Assembly: GCF_018130545.1 (NCBI RefSeq)
Contig: NZ_JAFCKF010000016.1
Coordinates: forward strand, 1 to 64,000
From: Bradyrhizobium tropiciagri
GTDB lineage: Bacteria > Pseudomonadota > Alphaproteobacteria > Rhizobiales > Xanthobacteraceae
Reading direction: 5' to 3'
DNA length: 64,000 nucleotides
The notes under the pieces were generated by a model. That model made no database searches. It was not told where the DNA came from and was given only the letters and a program-made list of their open reading frames with translations. The translations under genes and the position numbers were made by a program. Positions 17,474 to 26,707 of this stretch are shown in pieces (within the stretch, counting starts at the first letter, position 1; the number at the start of each line of letters is the position of its first letter).

Positions 17474-17862
17474 TGTCTGAAGCCAAGAAGTACAATGCCC
17501 CGGTGACCAATCCGGAGAGCGCGCCGTTCTGGGAAGCGGCGAAGGCGGGCAAGTTCATGATCAAGCGCTGCACCACCTGCGGCGAGGCGCATTACTTCCC
17601 GCGCGCGATCTGCCCGTTCTGCTTCTCCGACAAGACGGTGTGGGAAGAGTCGAGCGGCGAAGCCACGGTCTACACCTACAGCCTGATGCGGAAGTCGCCG
17701 ACCGGTCCTTATGCGATCGCCTATGTGACGCTGAAGGAAGGTCCGTCGCTGCAGACCAACATCGTCGATTGCGATCTGGAGACGGTGAAGATCGGCCAGA
17801 AGGTCAAGGTAGTGTGGAAGCCGACCGACGGCGCCCCGCTGCCGTTCTTCACGCCGGCGTAA
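17473..17862 (+). CDS. DUF35 OB-fold/zinc-ribbon partner of the thiolase
   Basis: A 129-residue protein. The N-terminal zinc ribbon is CTTCGEAHYFPRAICPFC, followed by the OB-fold segment with GEATVYTYSLMRKSPTGPYAIAYVTLKEG and the end WKPTDGAPLPFF. The ATG shares its first base with the stop of the thiolase gene (TGATG), so the two are translationally coupled. In steroid degraders DUF35 domains bind an acyl-CoA and complete an aldolase with the thiolase-like chain; a similar complex is inferred here. Confidence 0.9.
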   Translation: MSEAKKYNAPVTNPESAPFWEAAKAGKFMIKRCTTCGEAHYFPRAICPFCFSDKTVWEESSGEATVYTYSLMRKSPTGPYAIAYVTLKEGPSLQTNIVDCDLETVKIGQKVKVVWKPTDGAPLPFFTPA

Positions 17863-17868
17863 TGATTA

Positions 17869-18021
17869 CCCTCTCCCCTTGTGGGAGAGGGTGCCTTCGC
17901 TGGAAGCGAAGGTGGGTGAGGGGTCTCTCTCCGCGAAACGATTTTCTCTGCGGCGCGAGCCCCTCACCGAAGCGAGATCGTGACGACTGCCGGTGCAGCG
18001 CTCTCCCACAAGGGGAGAGGG
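17869..18021. repeat. Intergenic palindromic repeat with 21-bp perfect arms
   Basis: CCCTCTCCCCTTGTGGGAGAG at 17869-17889 is the exact reverse complement of 18001-18021. A second nested palindrome (TTCGCTGGAAGCGAA) lies inside the left half. It interrupts the acyl-CoA gene cluster between the DUF35 and MaoC genes and could attenuate transcription. Confidence 0.88.
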
Positions 18022-18069
18022 CACATCAATTGGCAGCGCAGAGAGAAAAGGTTCGGGGAGAAAGCAACA

Positions 18070-18930
18070 ATGCCGATCGTATACGAACAGCTGATGGCCC
18101 TGAAGAATCTCGGCCAGAAATACAGCTACGCGGACCGCGACGTGATGCTCTACGCCTATGGTATCGGCCTCGGCGCCGATCCGATGGACGAGAAAGAGCT
18201 CGCCTTCGTCAATGAGGGCGTGCTGACGCCGCGGCCGCTCAGGGTGGTGCCGACGTTTGCGTCGGTTGCGGCCTGGGGTGCCGGCCCCGGCGAGATGAAC
18301 CTCAACCGCGTGATGGTGGTCGATGGCGAGCGCGACATCACCTTCCACAAGCCGTTCGCGACCGCGGCCCACATCACCGCCGACTCGACCGTGCTCGACG
18401 TGTTCGACAAGGGCAAGGACAAGGGCGCGGTGATCCGCCACCAGACCGTGCTCAGGGATGAGAAGGGCGAGAAGCTCGCAACGCTGGTCGCCTCCCGCTT
18501 CGCCCGCGGCGATGGCGGCTTCGGCGGCCCGTCAGATGGCCAGCCCGAGCCGCACAAGGTACCGGAGCGCGCGCCGGACAAGGTGGTCGACATCACCACG
18601 CGGCCTGACCAGGCGCTGATCTACCGCCTGTGCGGCGACCGCAACCCGCTGCACTCCGATCCGGAGTTCGCCAAGAAGGCCGGCTTCCCGCGGCCGATCC
18701 TGCACGGCATGTGCACCTACGGCATCACCTGCCGCGGCGTGCTGCAAACCTATGCCGATTACGATCCCTCGGCCTTCAAGCAGCACGCGGCGCGGTTCTC
18801 CTCGCCGGTGTTCCCCGGCGAGACCGTGACCATGGAGTTGTGGAAGGACGGCAACGTGGTGTCGTTCGAAGCCAAGGTGAAATCGCGCGGCGTGACCGTG
18901 ATCAAGAGCGGCAAGACGGTGCTGGCATAA
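18070..18930 (+). CDS. MaoC-family enoyl-CoA hydratase (two hot-dog domains)
   Basis: A 286-residue enoyl-CoA hydratase 2-type enzyme. The start at MPIVYEQLMALKNLG follows GGGGAGAAAGCAAC; upstream sequence is the intergenic repeat. The first hot-dog half binds the acyl chain, and the second contains the catalytic hydratase 2 motif YRLCGDRNPLHSDPEFAKKAGF with Asp and His, then PILHGMCTYGI. Hydrates 2-enoyl-CoA to the (3R)-hydroxyacyl-CoA. Together with the SDR downstream it forms the two activities of peroxisomal multifunctional enzyme type 2. Confidence 0.9.
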   Translation: MPIVYEQLMALKNLGQKYSYADRDVMLYAYGIGLGADPMDEKELAFVNEGVLTPRPLRVVPTFASVAAWGAGPGEMNLNRVMVVDGERDITFHKPFATAAHITADSTVLDVFDKGKDKGAVIRHQTVLRDEKGEKLATLVASRFARGDGGFGGPSDGQPEPHKVPERAPDKVVDITTRPDQALIYRLCGDRNPLHSDPEFAKKAGFPRPILHGMCTYGITCRGVLQTYADYDPSAFKQHAARFSSPVFPGETVTMELWKDGNVVSFEAKVKSRGVTVIKSGKTVLA

Positions 18931-19013
18931 CCAAGCGCGACGGCCGTTGTCTCCCTCGCCCCGCTCTTCGCGGGGAGAGGTAAACAAGAAAGAACAAAAC
19001 GGAGAAAGCAACC

Positions 19014-19895
19014 ATGGGATTACTCGACGGCAAGGTGGCGCTGATCACGGGCGCCGGCGGCGGACTGGGTGAAGCCTACGCAAAGCTGTTTGCGCGCGAG
19101 GGCGCGGCCGTGGTGGTCAACGATCTCGGCGGCCCGCGCGACGGCTCGGGCTCCGACAAGTCGATGGCCGACAAGGTGGTCGACGCGATCAAGGCCGAGG
19201 GCGGCCGCGCGGTCGCCAACGGCGCCGACATCTCAACGCTTGCCGGCGGGCAGTCGGTGTTTGACGACGCGATCAAGCATTTCGGCCGCGCCGACATCCT
19301 GGTCAACAATGCCGGCATCCTGCTCGACGAGACCTTTCACAAGGCCAAGGAAGCCAACTGGGACAGGGTGATGAAGGTGCATCTGAAGGGCACCTTCTGC
19401 TGCACCCAGCCGGTGTTCAAATGGATGCGCGATAATGGCGGCGGCGTCATCGTCAACACGTCCTCGACCTCGGGTCTGATCGGTAATTTCGGCCAGACCA
19501 ATTACGGCGCGGCCAAGGGCGGCATCTGGGGCCTCTCCAATGTGTTGGCGATCGAGGGCCGCAAGTACAACATCCGGATCTGGACGCTGGCGCCGGGCGC
19601 GCTGACCCGCATGACCGCGGACCTGCCGCGCTACAAGGAGAACCCGGGCGCGGCGCTCGGTCCTGACGGCATCGCACCGGCCGTGCTGTACATGGTCAGC
19701 GATCTCTCCGGCGACCAGACCGGCAAGGTGCTCGGCGTCTCCGGCCCGCGCGGGGTCCGCGAGATGCGGATGATGGAAATGGAAGGCTGGACGCCGCCGT
19801 TCACGGGATGGAAGGCCGAGGACATCGTCACCCACGCCAAGGAGATCTTCTTCTCCGAGGATGAGATCAAGAAGTCCGCACGGCGGTTCAAGTAA
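19014..19895 (+). CDS. Short-chain dehydrogenase, (3R)-hydroxyacyl-CoA dehydrogenase-like
   Basis: A 293-residue NAD(P)-dependent SDR. It has the TGAGGGLGEAYA cofactor motif, NNAGIL, a catalytic Ser within IVNTSSTSGL and YxxxK as NYGAAKGG. The longer-than-usual chain and the phrase VVNDLGGPRDGSGSDKS near residue 40 are characteristic of the 17-beta-HSD type 4/MFE-2 dehydrogenase subgroup. Preceded by GGAGAAAGCAACC at the ATG. Operates after the MaoC hydratase on CoA esters; the precise substrate (fatty acid, sterol or terpenoid chain) is not known. Confidence 0.9.
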   Translation: MGLLDGKVALITGAGGGLGEAYAKLFAREGAAVVVNDLGGPRDGSGSDKSMADKVVDAIKAEGGRAVANGADISTLAGGQSVFDDAIKHFGRADILVNNAGILLDETFHKAKEANWDRVMKVHLKGTFCCTQPVFKWMRDNGGGVIVNTSSTSGLIGNFGQTNYGAAKGGIWGLSNVLAIEGRKYNIRIWTLAPGALTRMTADLPRYKENPGAALGPDGIAPAVLYMVSDLSGDQTGKVLGVSGPRGVREMRMMEMEGWTPPFTGWKAEDIVTHAKEIFFSEDEIKKSARRFK

Positions 19896-20037
19896 GGGCA
19901 AACGGATGCCATTCCGGTCCGATGCGCGCCATCGGGCCGGAATTGGTGACCCGGGCGCGGGGGGAGAAGGCTTCCCGATGCGCAATGGCGCGCCGGGAAA
20001 TGACGCTGTATAGAGGGCGGAAACAGACGAGGCACCC

Positions 20038-20994
20038 ATGACCAAACTCACCGCCCAGGCCGCAGGAACCTTTGCGATCGCACCGACCCCGTTCCATGAC
20101 GACGGCCGCATCGACGAGGCGTCGATCGACCGGCTGACCGATTTCTATACCGAGGTCGGCTGCGACGGCGTTACGGTGCTCGGCATCCTGGGCGAGGCGC
20201 CGAAGCTCGATGCCGCGGAGGCGGAGCAGGTTGCGCTGCGCTTCGTCAAGCGCGCGAAGAAGCTGCAGGTGATCGTCGGCGTCTCGGCGCCGGGCTTTGC
20301 CACGATGCGCTCGCTGGCGAAGAAGTCGATGGATGCGGGCGCTGCCGGCGTCATGATCGCGCCGCCGCCGCATCTGCGCACCGACGACCAGATCATCGGC
20401 TATTTCAAGCAGGCGCAGGAAGCGATCGGCGACGACATTCCCTGGGTGCTGCAGGACTATCCGCTGACCTTGACCGTCGTGTTCACACCCGCCGTGATCC
20501 GCAAGATCGTGATGGATTCGCCGTCCTGCGTGATGCTCAAGCACGAGGACTGGCCGGGCCTCGAAAAGATCTCGACCCTGCGCAATTTCCAGAAGGACGG
20601 TTCGCTGCGGCCGCTGTCGATCCTGGTCGGCAATGGCGGCCTGTTCCTCGATTTCGAGATGGAGCGCGGCGCCGACGGTGCGATGACGGGCTATGCCTTC
20701 CCCGAGCTGCTGATCGATGTCGTCAATCTGTCCAAGGCGGGAAAACGCGATGCGGCGCACGACCTGTTCGACGCGCATCTGCCGCTGATCCGCTACGAGC
20801 AGCAGCCCGGCGTCGGCCTCACCGTGCGCAAATACGTGCTGCAGAAGCGCGGCATCATCTCGTCCAGCGCCCAGCGCAAGCCGGGTGCCGTGATCACGGC
20901 GCAGGCGAGGGCGGAGGTCGACTATCTGCTCTCCCGCGTGGCGCGGGTCGACCGCCGCGCCAATCTGCAACCGCAATCCAGTGCAGCAGGATAA
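20038..20994 (+). CDS. DapA-family (dihydrodipicolinate synthase-like) aldolase
   Basis: A 318-residue TIM-barrel class I aldolase. The N-terminal GTFAIAPTPFHDDGRIDEASIDRLTDFY and GVTVLGILGEAPKLDAAEA match the NAL/DHDPS family, with the Schiff-base lysine expected in SCVMLKHEDWPGLEK. The tyrosine of the DHDPS triad is not in its usual YNxP context (the corresponding stretch is QDYPLTL), so this is probably not the lysine-pathway enzyme but an aldolase or hydro-lyase for another pyruvate-derived substrate. Next gene starts 3 bp downstream. Confidence 0.85.
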   Translation: MTKLTAQAAGTFAIAPTPFHDDGRIDEASIDRLTDFYTEVGCDGVTVLGILGEAPKLDAAEAEQVALRFVKRAKKLQVIVGVSAPGFATMRSLAKKSMDAGAAGVMIAPPPHLRTDDQIIGYFKQAQEAIGDDIPWVLQDYPLTLTVVFTPAVIRKIVMDSPSCVMLKHEDWPGLEKISTLRNFQKDGSLRPLSILVGNGGLFLDFEMERGADGAMTGYAFPELLIDVVNLSKAGKRDAAHDLFDAHLPLIRYEQQPGVGLTVRKYVLQKRGIISSSAQRKPGAVITAQARAEVDYLLSRVARVDRRANLQPQSSAAG

Positions 20995-20996
20995 TA

Positions 20997-21794
20997 ATGA
21001 CCGAGATCGTTGCCCCGCGCCTTGCCTCGACCGTGCTGCTGCTGCGTGACGGCGGCAGCCGCGAAATCGAAGTCTTCATGATGGTTCGCCATCACCAGAT
21101 CGAGTTCAACTCGGGCGCGCTGGTGTTTCCCGGCGGCAGCGTCGACAAGAACGACAAGGAGATCGCCGTCGATCCCGCACTCTATTCGGGCGGCGAAGGG
21201 CTCGACGCCGACGCGCTCGGTTTCCGCATTGCCGCGATCCGCGAAACCTTCGAGGAGAGCGGCATCCTGCTGGCGCGGCCGATAGGCTCGAAGGATCTGG
21301 TCGACGCCAAGCGCGCGAACGAGATCGCGACCGCACATCGCGCGGCGTTGAACGAAGGCAAGATCACCTTCCACAAGGTGCTTGTCGACAATGGTATGGT
21401 GCTCGCGCTCGACGAACTCGTGCCTTACGCGCGCTGGATTACGCCGGAGGGCATGCCGAAGCGCTTCGATACCTGGTTCTTCCTCGCCGCCGCGCCGCCC
21501 GAGCAGCTCGGCGCGCATGACGGCAAGGAATCGACCGATTCGATCTGGGTGTCGCCGCGTGAGGCGCTGGAAGGCGGCGAGACCGGCCGCTTCAAGCTGC
21601 CGTTCCCGACCACGCGCAACCTGATCAAGCTCGGTAAGCAGCCGAATGTCGGCGCCGCGCTCGCCGACAGTGAGGGCAAGTCGATCGTCACTGTGATGCC
21701 GGTGATGACCAAGACCGCCACCGGCCGCCAGCTCCGCATCCCCAAGGAAGCGGGCTATGACGGCGAGGTGTTCGACGTCGGGGCGATGGGCTGA
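20997..21794 (+). CDS. Nudix hydrolase (NUDT19/acyl-CoA diphosphatase-like)
   Basis: A 265-residue enzyme with a split Nudix box: GALVFPGGSVDKND early, and about 45 residues later FRIAAIRETFEESGILLAR, giving the R-E-x-x-E-E metal-binding core. The long insertion between the glycine motif and REXXEE is the hallmark of NUDT7/NUDT19-type CoA diphosphatases, which hydrolyse CoA and acyl-CoA esters. Placed directly behind acyl-CoA enzymes (3 bp after the DapA-like gene), it may trim CoA thioesters; that link is inferred. Confidence 0.87.
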   Translation: MTEIVAPRLASTVLLLRDGGSREIEVFMMVRHHQIEFNSGALVFPGGSVDKNDKEIAVDPALYSGGEGLDADALGFRIAAIRETFEESGILLARPIGSKDLVDAKRANEIATAHRAALNEGKITFHKVLVDNGMVLALDELVPYARWITPEGMPKRFDTWFFLAAAPPEQLGAHDGKESTDSIWVSPREALEGGETGRFKLPFPTTRNLIKLGKQPNVGAALADSEGKSIVTVMPVMTKTATGRQLRIPKEAGYDGEVFDVGAMG

Positions 21795-21912
21795 GCCCGG
21801 TCCTTACAGCTAACAGACTTCGGCGAGCATCGAAGTATCGCGACAAGAAGCGCCGATATAACCACGTCAGGTCACCGCGCCGGGCCAGCCGCCCGGTGCA
21901 TAAGGAGCCGAC

Positions 21913-22857
21913 GTGGCAATATCCCCTGAAGTCCCCGCATCTCGCGAATTCCATCTGACGCTGCCGGGCAGCGGCGACAGGCTGCTGGTGCGGCACTGGC
22001 CGGGTGCCGGCGATTCCGTGCTCTACGTTCACGGCGCGACGTTTCCGTCGGCGCTGTCGATCGGCTACCGCTTTGGCGGGCGATCCTGGGCAGACCATCT
22101 CAATGCCGCCGGCTTCGACGTCTGGGGTTTCGATTTCATCGGCTTCGGCGGCTCGAGCAGGCCGCCGCAGATGTCGATGCCCGCGAGCGGGATCGCGCCG
22201 CTCGGCCGCGCGGCGGAAGCCGCCATTCAGGTCAGTGCGGTGGCGGATCACATCCGCAAGGCGCGTGCTGGTGCGCCGGTTCATATCGTCGCGCATTCCT
22301 GGGGCACGATGGCGGCCAGCCGGTTCGCTGCCGATCATCCGGATGCCGTCGGCCGCCTGGTCCTGTTCGGGCCGATCGTCCGGCGCGAACTGAGCGGGTT
22401 GCCGTTCCCCGAGAGTATCGGTGCATGGCGCGAGGTGACCATCGCGGATCAGTTGACGCGATTTGTCGAGGACGTCCCGACGTCGCATCCGCCGGTGCTG
22501 ATCGAGCCGGAGCTTGCCGAATGGGGCCCGGCCTATCTGGCAAGCGATGCCGGAGCGGCCGGGCGCAACCCGCCGGCGGTCCGGATTCCAAACGGGCCGC
22601 AGGCCGACATCATCGCCGCGATGTCCGGGCAGCTCGCTTACGACCCACGCCGCGTGCTGGCGCCGACGCTGATCGTCCGCGGTGAATGGGACAACCTTTG
22701 CCGGGATGCCGACGCGGCCTGGCTGACGAATGCGTTGGGCTCGACGAAGAAGGCCGACGTCATCGTACCCAGGGCGACGCACCTGATGCATCTCGAACAC
22801 GGCCGGGAAGGCCTGTTTGCGGCGACCACCGGTTGGCTTTCCGGGAGCTCGGCGTGA
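21913..22857 (+). CDS. Alpha/beta-hydrolase
   Basis: A 314-residue alpha/beta-hydrolase fold protein; a GGAGCC precedes the GTG/ATG region at 21913. The oxyanion region is VLYVHGATFPSAL, the nucleophile elbow is VHIVAHSWGTMAA (S within H-S-W-G), an Asp is available in LIVRGEWDNLC, and the catalytic His lies near RATHLMHLEHGREGL. Lipase, esterase, haloperoxidase-like and other hydrolases share these features. The stop overlaps the start of the DMT transporter gene by 4 bases. Confidence 0.87.
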   Translation: MAISPEVPASREFHLTLPGSGDRLLVRHWPGAGDSVLYVHGATFPSALSIGYRFGGRSWADHLNAAGFDVWGFDFIGFGGSSRPPQMSMPASGIAPLGRAAEAAIQVSAVADHIRKARAGAPVHIVAHSWGTMAASRFAADHPDAVGRLVLFGPIVRRELSGLPFPESIGAWREVTIADQLTRFVEDVPTSHPPVLIEPELAEWGPAYLASDAGAAGRNPPAVRIPNGPQADIIAAMSGQLAYDPRRVLAPTLIVRGEWDNLCRDADAAWLTNALGSTKKADVIVPRATHLMHLEHGREGLFAATTGWLSGSSA

Positions 22858-23774
22858 TTGGCCCCACGACCGGCGACGCGCGCCAGCTCAATATGGCGTT
22901 CGAGCTGGCCCTGCTGATCGCACTCGCCACCCTGTGGGGCGGCTCCTACACCTTCATCAAGCTCGGGGTAGCGACCATCCCGCCGATCACGCTGATCGCC
23001 GCGCGCACCGCGATCGCGGGGCTGTTGCTGCTCGTCATCATGCGGATGCGCGGCGTGACGATGCCGACCGATGGCGCGACCTGGCGCCGCTTCATCTTCC
23101 AGGCCTGCCTCAACAGCGTGATCCCCTGGACGCTGATCGCCTGGGGCGAGCGCTTCGTCGATGCCGGGCTCGCCACCATCCTCAATTCGGCCTCGCCGAT
23201 CTTCACCTTCCTGTTCACGGCCGCGATCACCCGCCATGAGGCCGCCAGCCCGCGCAAGCTGATCGGGGTGATTGCAGGCATGACCGGCATCTGCCTGATC
23301 GTCGGGGTCGACGTATTCCGCGATCTCGGGCAGGGGATCGTGGCCGAGGTCGCGATCGTCGCCGCCACGATCTGCTACGCCTGCGCCGCGATCTTCAGCC
23401 GGGGCTTCAAGGGGCTCGATCCGATGGCGCCGGCGGCGGGTTCGCTGCTCGCGGGCGCCGCGATCCTGATCCCGCTCAGCCTCGCGGTCGAACAGCCCTG
23501 GACGCTGACTCCATCGACCAGCTCGCTGCTCGCCTTGCTCGCGCTTGCGGTGTTCTCGACGGCGATCGCCTTCGTGATCTACTTCCGCCTGATCCAGACC
23601 CTTGGTTCGGTCGGCACCACTGCGCAGGCCTACCTTCGGGTGCCGATTGGGGTCGCGCTCAGCGTCGTTTTCCTGGGCGAGCGGCTGGGCTCGACGGCGT
23701 GGATCGGGCTCGCCTGTGTCGTAATCGGCGTGGCCGCGATGACGATTCCTGCACGGAAGATTGTCGCCGCCTGA
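22854..23774 (+). CDS. DMT-superfamily (EamA) transporter
   Basis: An inner-membrane transporter of 306 residues with ten predicted helices in two EamA repeats. The GTG at 22854, overlapping the preceding stop as GTGA and following GGGAG, is chosen; an ATG at 22893 also fits. Family features: LWGGSYTFIKLGVATIPPITLIAARTAIAG at the N-terminus and the second repeat beginning VAIVAATICYACAAIFSR. Likely exports amino acids or other small metabolites, perhaps a product of the coupled hydrolase. Confidence 0.88.
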   Translation: MIGPTTGDARQLNMAFELALLIALATLWGGSYTFIKLGVATIPPITLIAARTAIAGLLLLVIMRMRGVTMPTDGATWRRFIFQACLNSVIPWTLIAWGERFVDAGLATILNSASPIFTFLFTAAITRHEAASPRKLIGVIAGMTGICLIVGVDVFRDLGQGIVAEVAIVAATICYACAAIFSRGFKGLDPMAPAAGSLLAGAAILIPLSLAVEQPWTLTPSTSSLLALLALAVFSTAIAFVIYFRLIQTLGSVGTTAQAYLRVPIGVALSVVFLGERLGSTAWIGLACVVIGVAAMTIPARKIVAA

Positions 23775-23961
23775 GGATTGATCCGCCAAACAGCATCATT
23801 CCGCCGGACTTGGCCCGACGCCGTCCTGTGCCGGAATCGGTCACCGGCGACCGGCCGGGGTGACACGGGTCACACCGGCCGGCGGGGCCCGTCAGCATGT
23901 TTACCCAATCCCCGTAATTTCCCGTATATTGAGGTGCATTGGACCCCCCGGCCTTGATGAC

Positions 23962-26643
23962 ATGACCGCTGAATTGCCGCCGAATTCGCAAGCGCCGCGC
24001 GCGTTCTCCCTTTCGATCGGCCAACTGACGTTCGGCAGCTTCCTGCTGGTGCTGGCTGTGATCATCATCACGTCCACCGCCAGCGTGATCGCGATCCGGC
24101 ACATCGATACGACCTTTGCCGAGCTGCAGCGGCTGCAAAGCGTCGGCGACATTGCAGAGGATATCGACCGCCGCACCAACGAGCTGCGGCTGGCGGCGCG
24201 GGACTTCGTCACCGAGCCCGGCAACCAGTCGGCCCAGGTCACGCAGGCGGCCCAGTCGCTGAGCGAGATCCTGAAAAAGACCCGGATCGAGCTGGCGCCC
24301 GAGCAGCAGGACATGATCGACGGCGTCACCCAGCGGCTGGCGACCTATCGCAGCGGGATCGAGCGGATATCGGCGCTGCTCAGCCGCCGCGCCGAGATTG
24401 TCGCTGGGCTGCCGCCGCTGCGCGACGCGTTCGACCAGGCGGTCGCCGCGAGCAATGATGCGACGCTGGCCAGCTCGCTGTCGCAGATCCAGAGCGGCAT
24501 TGCCACCGCGCTCTTGGCGCACAATACCTCCGCCGCCGAGCATGCCGCGCAAAACATGCGGGCGATGTCCATCGCCGATCCCGCCCTGCGCAGCGCGGTG
24601 GACAAGTATGCCGAGGCGATCAGCGCGATCGCGGTCCGCGAGGGCCAGATCGCCGACATCGACCGCGAGGTGCTCGGCGCCGAAGGCGTGTTGATTCAGA
24701 AGGTCACCGAGCTGTTGCGTGAGCTCAGTTCCCGTCGCGGCCATGTGCTGTCGCGCGATTTTGCGCGGACGCTGGCTGAAGCCAAGTGGCAGAGCATCGT
24801 GCTCGGCACGGCGGGGGTGCTGATCGGCCTGTTCGCCTCTGTGCTGGTGGTCCGTCGCACCGTTCGCCCGCTCGCCAGGATCGCGGGCTCGATCCGCAAG
24901 GTCGCGGGCGGCGAGAAGAGTGCGTTCATCCCCGGCGCCGACCTCGACAATGAGATCGGTGACATCGCACGCGCCGCCGAGGTGTTCCGCCAGACCCTGG
25001 TCGATGCCGACAGCGCGCGCGAGGCCGCATTGCGCGCGCTCGCCGAGCAGCGGCTCGCCGAGGAGAGCTACCACAAACTGTTCGAGGCGTCGGTCGAGGG
25101 TATCTATGTCACGACGCCGGGCGGCACGCTGCTCAACGCCAATCCGGCGCTCGCGCGGATGATGGGCTATGCCACGCCGCAGGACCTGATCAACGGCATC
25201 GACGACATCGCCACCACCGTCTATGTCGATCCGGCGGCGCGGGAGCAGTACCAGGCGCTGATGCAGCGCGACGGCACGGTGCGCGACTACGAATATCAGG
25301 TCCGCTCGAGCGACGGCACGGTGCTGTGGCTGTCGGATTCCGCAACCGTGGTGCGCAACGACGACGGCGAGGTGGTGCGCTACGAGGGCACGGTGCGCGA
25401 CATCACCGACCAGAAGCGCGCTGAAGACGCGATCGCCGAAGGCCGCCGCATGCTGCAGATGGTGATCGACACGGTGCCCGCCGTCATCAACGTCAAGAAC
25501 AGTGAGCTGCGCTATGTGATGATGAACCGCTACATGGCGGGAATCTTCGGCATCGAGCCGCAGGACGCGCTCGGCCAGACCACCGCCGAGCTGATGTCGC
25601 GCTACGGCGCGGCCAAGACCGACGAGAACGACAAGCGCGTGCTGTCGGCGCGACGCGAGCTCGGCTTCTATGAGGAAGAGTACAAGGACGCCGCCGGCAA
25701 CATGCGGCAATGGCTGGTCAACAAGCTGCCGATCCTCGACTCGCAGGGCGACATCGAGAACATCGTCACGGTCGCGCTCGATATCGGCGAGCGCAAACGC
25801 TCCGAGCAGGAGATGCGCAAGGCAAGGGATTCCGCGGAGGCGGCGCTGCGCAATCTGCGGGAAACCCAGAATTCGCTGATCGAGGCCGAGAAGCTCGCAG
25901 CACTCGGCCGCCTGGTGGCCGGCGTCGCCCACGAGGTCAACAATCCCGTCGGTATCAGCCTGACGGTGGCGTCCGCGCTGGAGCGCAAGACCGCGATTTT
26001 CGGCGCCCAGGTCGAGCGCGGTGACCTCAGGCGCTCGAGCCTCAACGACTTCCTCAACACCGCGCGGGATGCCTCGTCGCAGCTGGTCGCCAATCTGAAC
26101 CGCGCGGCGGAGCTGATCCAGTCGTTCAAGCAGGTCGCCGCCGACCGCAACTATTCGGATCAGCGCACCTTCGATCTCGGCGATCTTACCGAGCAGGTGG
26201 TGATGAGTTTGCGACCCGGCCTGCGCAAGCACAATCTGACGCTCAACGTCGATTGCGAGCCGAACCTGATCATGAACTCCTATCCGGGACCGTATGGCCA
26301 GGTGCTGACCAATCTGTTCCTCAATGCGGTGGCGCATGCGTTCCCGGACAGCAAGGCCGGCGAGGTCGAGATCCAGGTGCACGCCTCCGGCAACGACTAT
26401 GTCGAGGTGATCTTCGCCGACAATGGATGCGGCATGAGCCTCGACGTGCGCCGCCGTGCCTTCGACCCATTCTTCACGACGCGGCGTGACCAGGGCGGCA
26501 CCGGGCTCGGCCTGCACATCGTCTACAGCATCGTCACCAACCGCCTCGGCGGCCGGCTGTCGCTCGATTCCGCGCCGGGCAATGGCACGCGGATCCAGAT
26601 GATCCTGCCGCGCGTCGCTCCGCTGGAGCAGGCCGCGGAGTAG
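23962..26643 (+). CDS. Membrane sensor histidine kinase with HAMP and two PAS domains
   Basis: An 893-residue two-component kinase. TM1 lies at about residues 22-50, followed by a four-helix-type periplasmic sensor (about 50-280) and TM2 near TAGVLIGLFASVLVVRR. A HAMP segment follows (RPLARIAGSIRKVAGGE), then PAS1 (YHKLFEASVEGIYVTTPGGTLLNANPALARMMGY) with its PAC and PAS2 near VINVKNSELRYVMMNRYMAGIFG. The H-box is RLVAGVAHEVNNPVGISLTVA, and the HATPase has N (NLFLNAVAHAF), G1 (DNGCGM) and G2 (GGTGLGLHI) boxes. No response regulator is adjacent, so its partner is elsewhere. Confidence 0.93.
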   Translation: MTAELPPNSQAPRAFSLSIGQLTFGSFLLVLAVIIITSTASVIAIRHIDTTFAELQRLQSVGDIAEDIDRRTNELRLAARDFVTEPGNQSAQVTQAAQSLSEILKKTRIELAPEQQDMIDGVTQRLATYRSGIERISALLSRRAEIVAGLPPLRDAFDQAVAASNDATLASSLSQIQSGIATALLAHNTSAAEHAAQNMRAMSIADPALRSAVDKYAEAISAIAVREGQIADIDREVLGAEGVLIQKVTELLRELSSRRGHVLSRDFARTLAEAKWQSIVLGTAGVLIGLFASVLVVRRTVRPLARIAGSIRKVAGGEKSAFIPGADLDNEIGDIARAAEVFRQTLVDADSAREAALRALAEQRLAEESYHKLFEASVEGIYVTTPGGTLLNANPALARMMGYATPQDLINGIDDIATTVYVDPAAREQYQALMQRDGTVRDYEYQVRSSDGTVLWLSDSATVVRNDDGEVVRYEGTVRDITDQKRAEDAIAEGRRMLQMVIDTVPAVINVKNSELRYVMMNRYMAGIFGIEPQDALGQTTAELMSRYGAAKTDENDKRVLSARRELGFYEEEYKDAAGNMRQWLVNKLPILDSQGDIENIVTVALDIGERKRSEQEMRKARDSAEAALRNLRETQNSLIEAEKLAALGRLVAGVAHEVNNPVGISLTVASALERKTAIFGAQVERGDLRRSSLNDFLNTARDASSQLVANLNRAAELIQSFKQVAADRNYSDQRTFDLGDLTEQVVMSLRPGLRKHNLTLNVDCEPNLIMNSYPGPYGQVLTNLFLNAVAHAFPDSKAGEVEIQVHASGNDYVEVIFADNGCGMSLDVRRRAFDPFFTTRRDQGGTGLGLHIVYSIVTNRLGGRLSLDSAPGNGTRIQMILPRVAPLEQAAE

Positions 26644-26707
26644 GGCGGGCTTGGTAGAGTGGGCTTGACCCCCGTCCGAGCCCAATCTCCATCGTCCAAG
26701 CTGTCGT

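Noticed and set aside
23659-26685. 1,008-codon open frame on the minus strand opposite the histidine kinase
   Set aside because: Composition-driven shadow of a G+C-rich gene; the plus strand carries full kinase motifs, the antisense product is low-complexity Arg/Leu/Ala.
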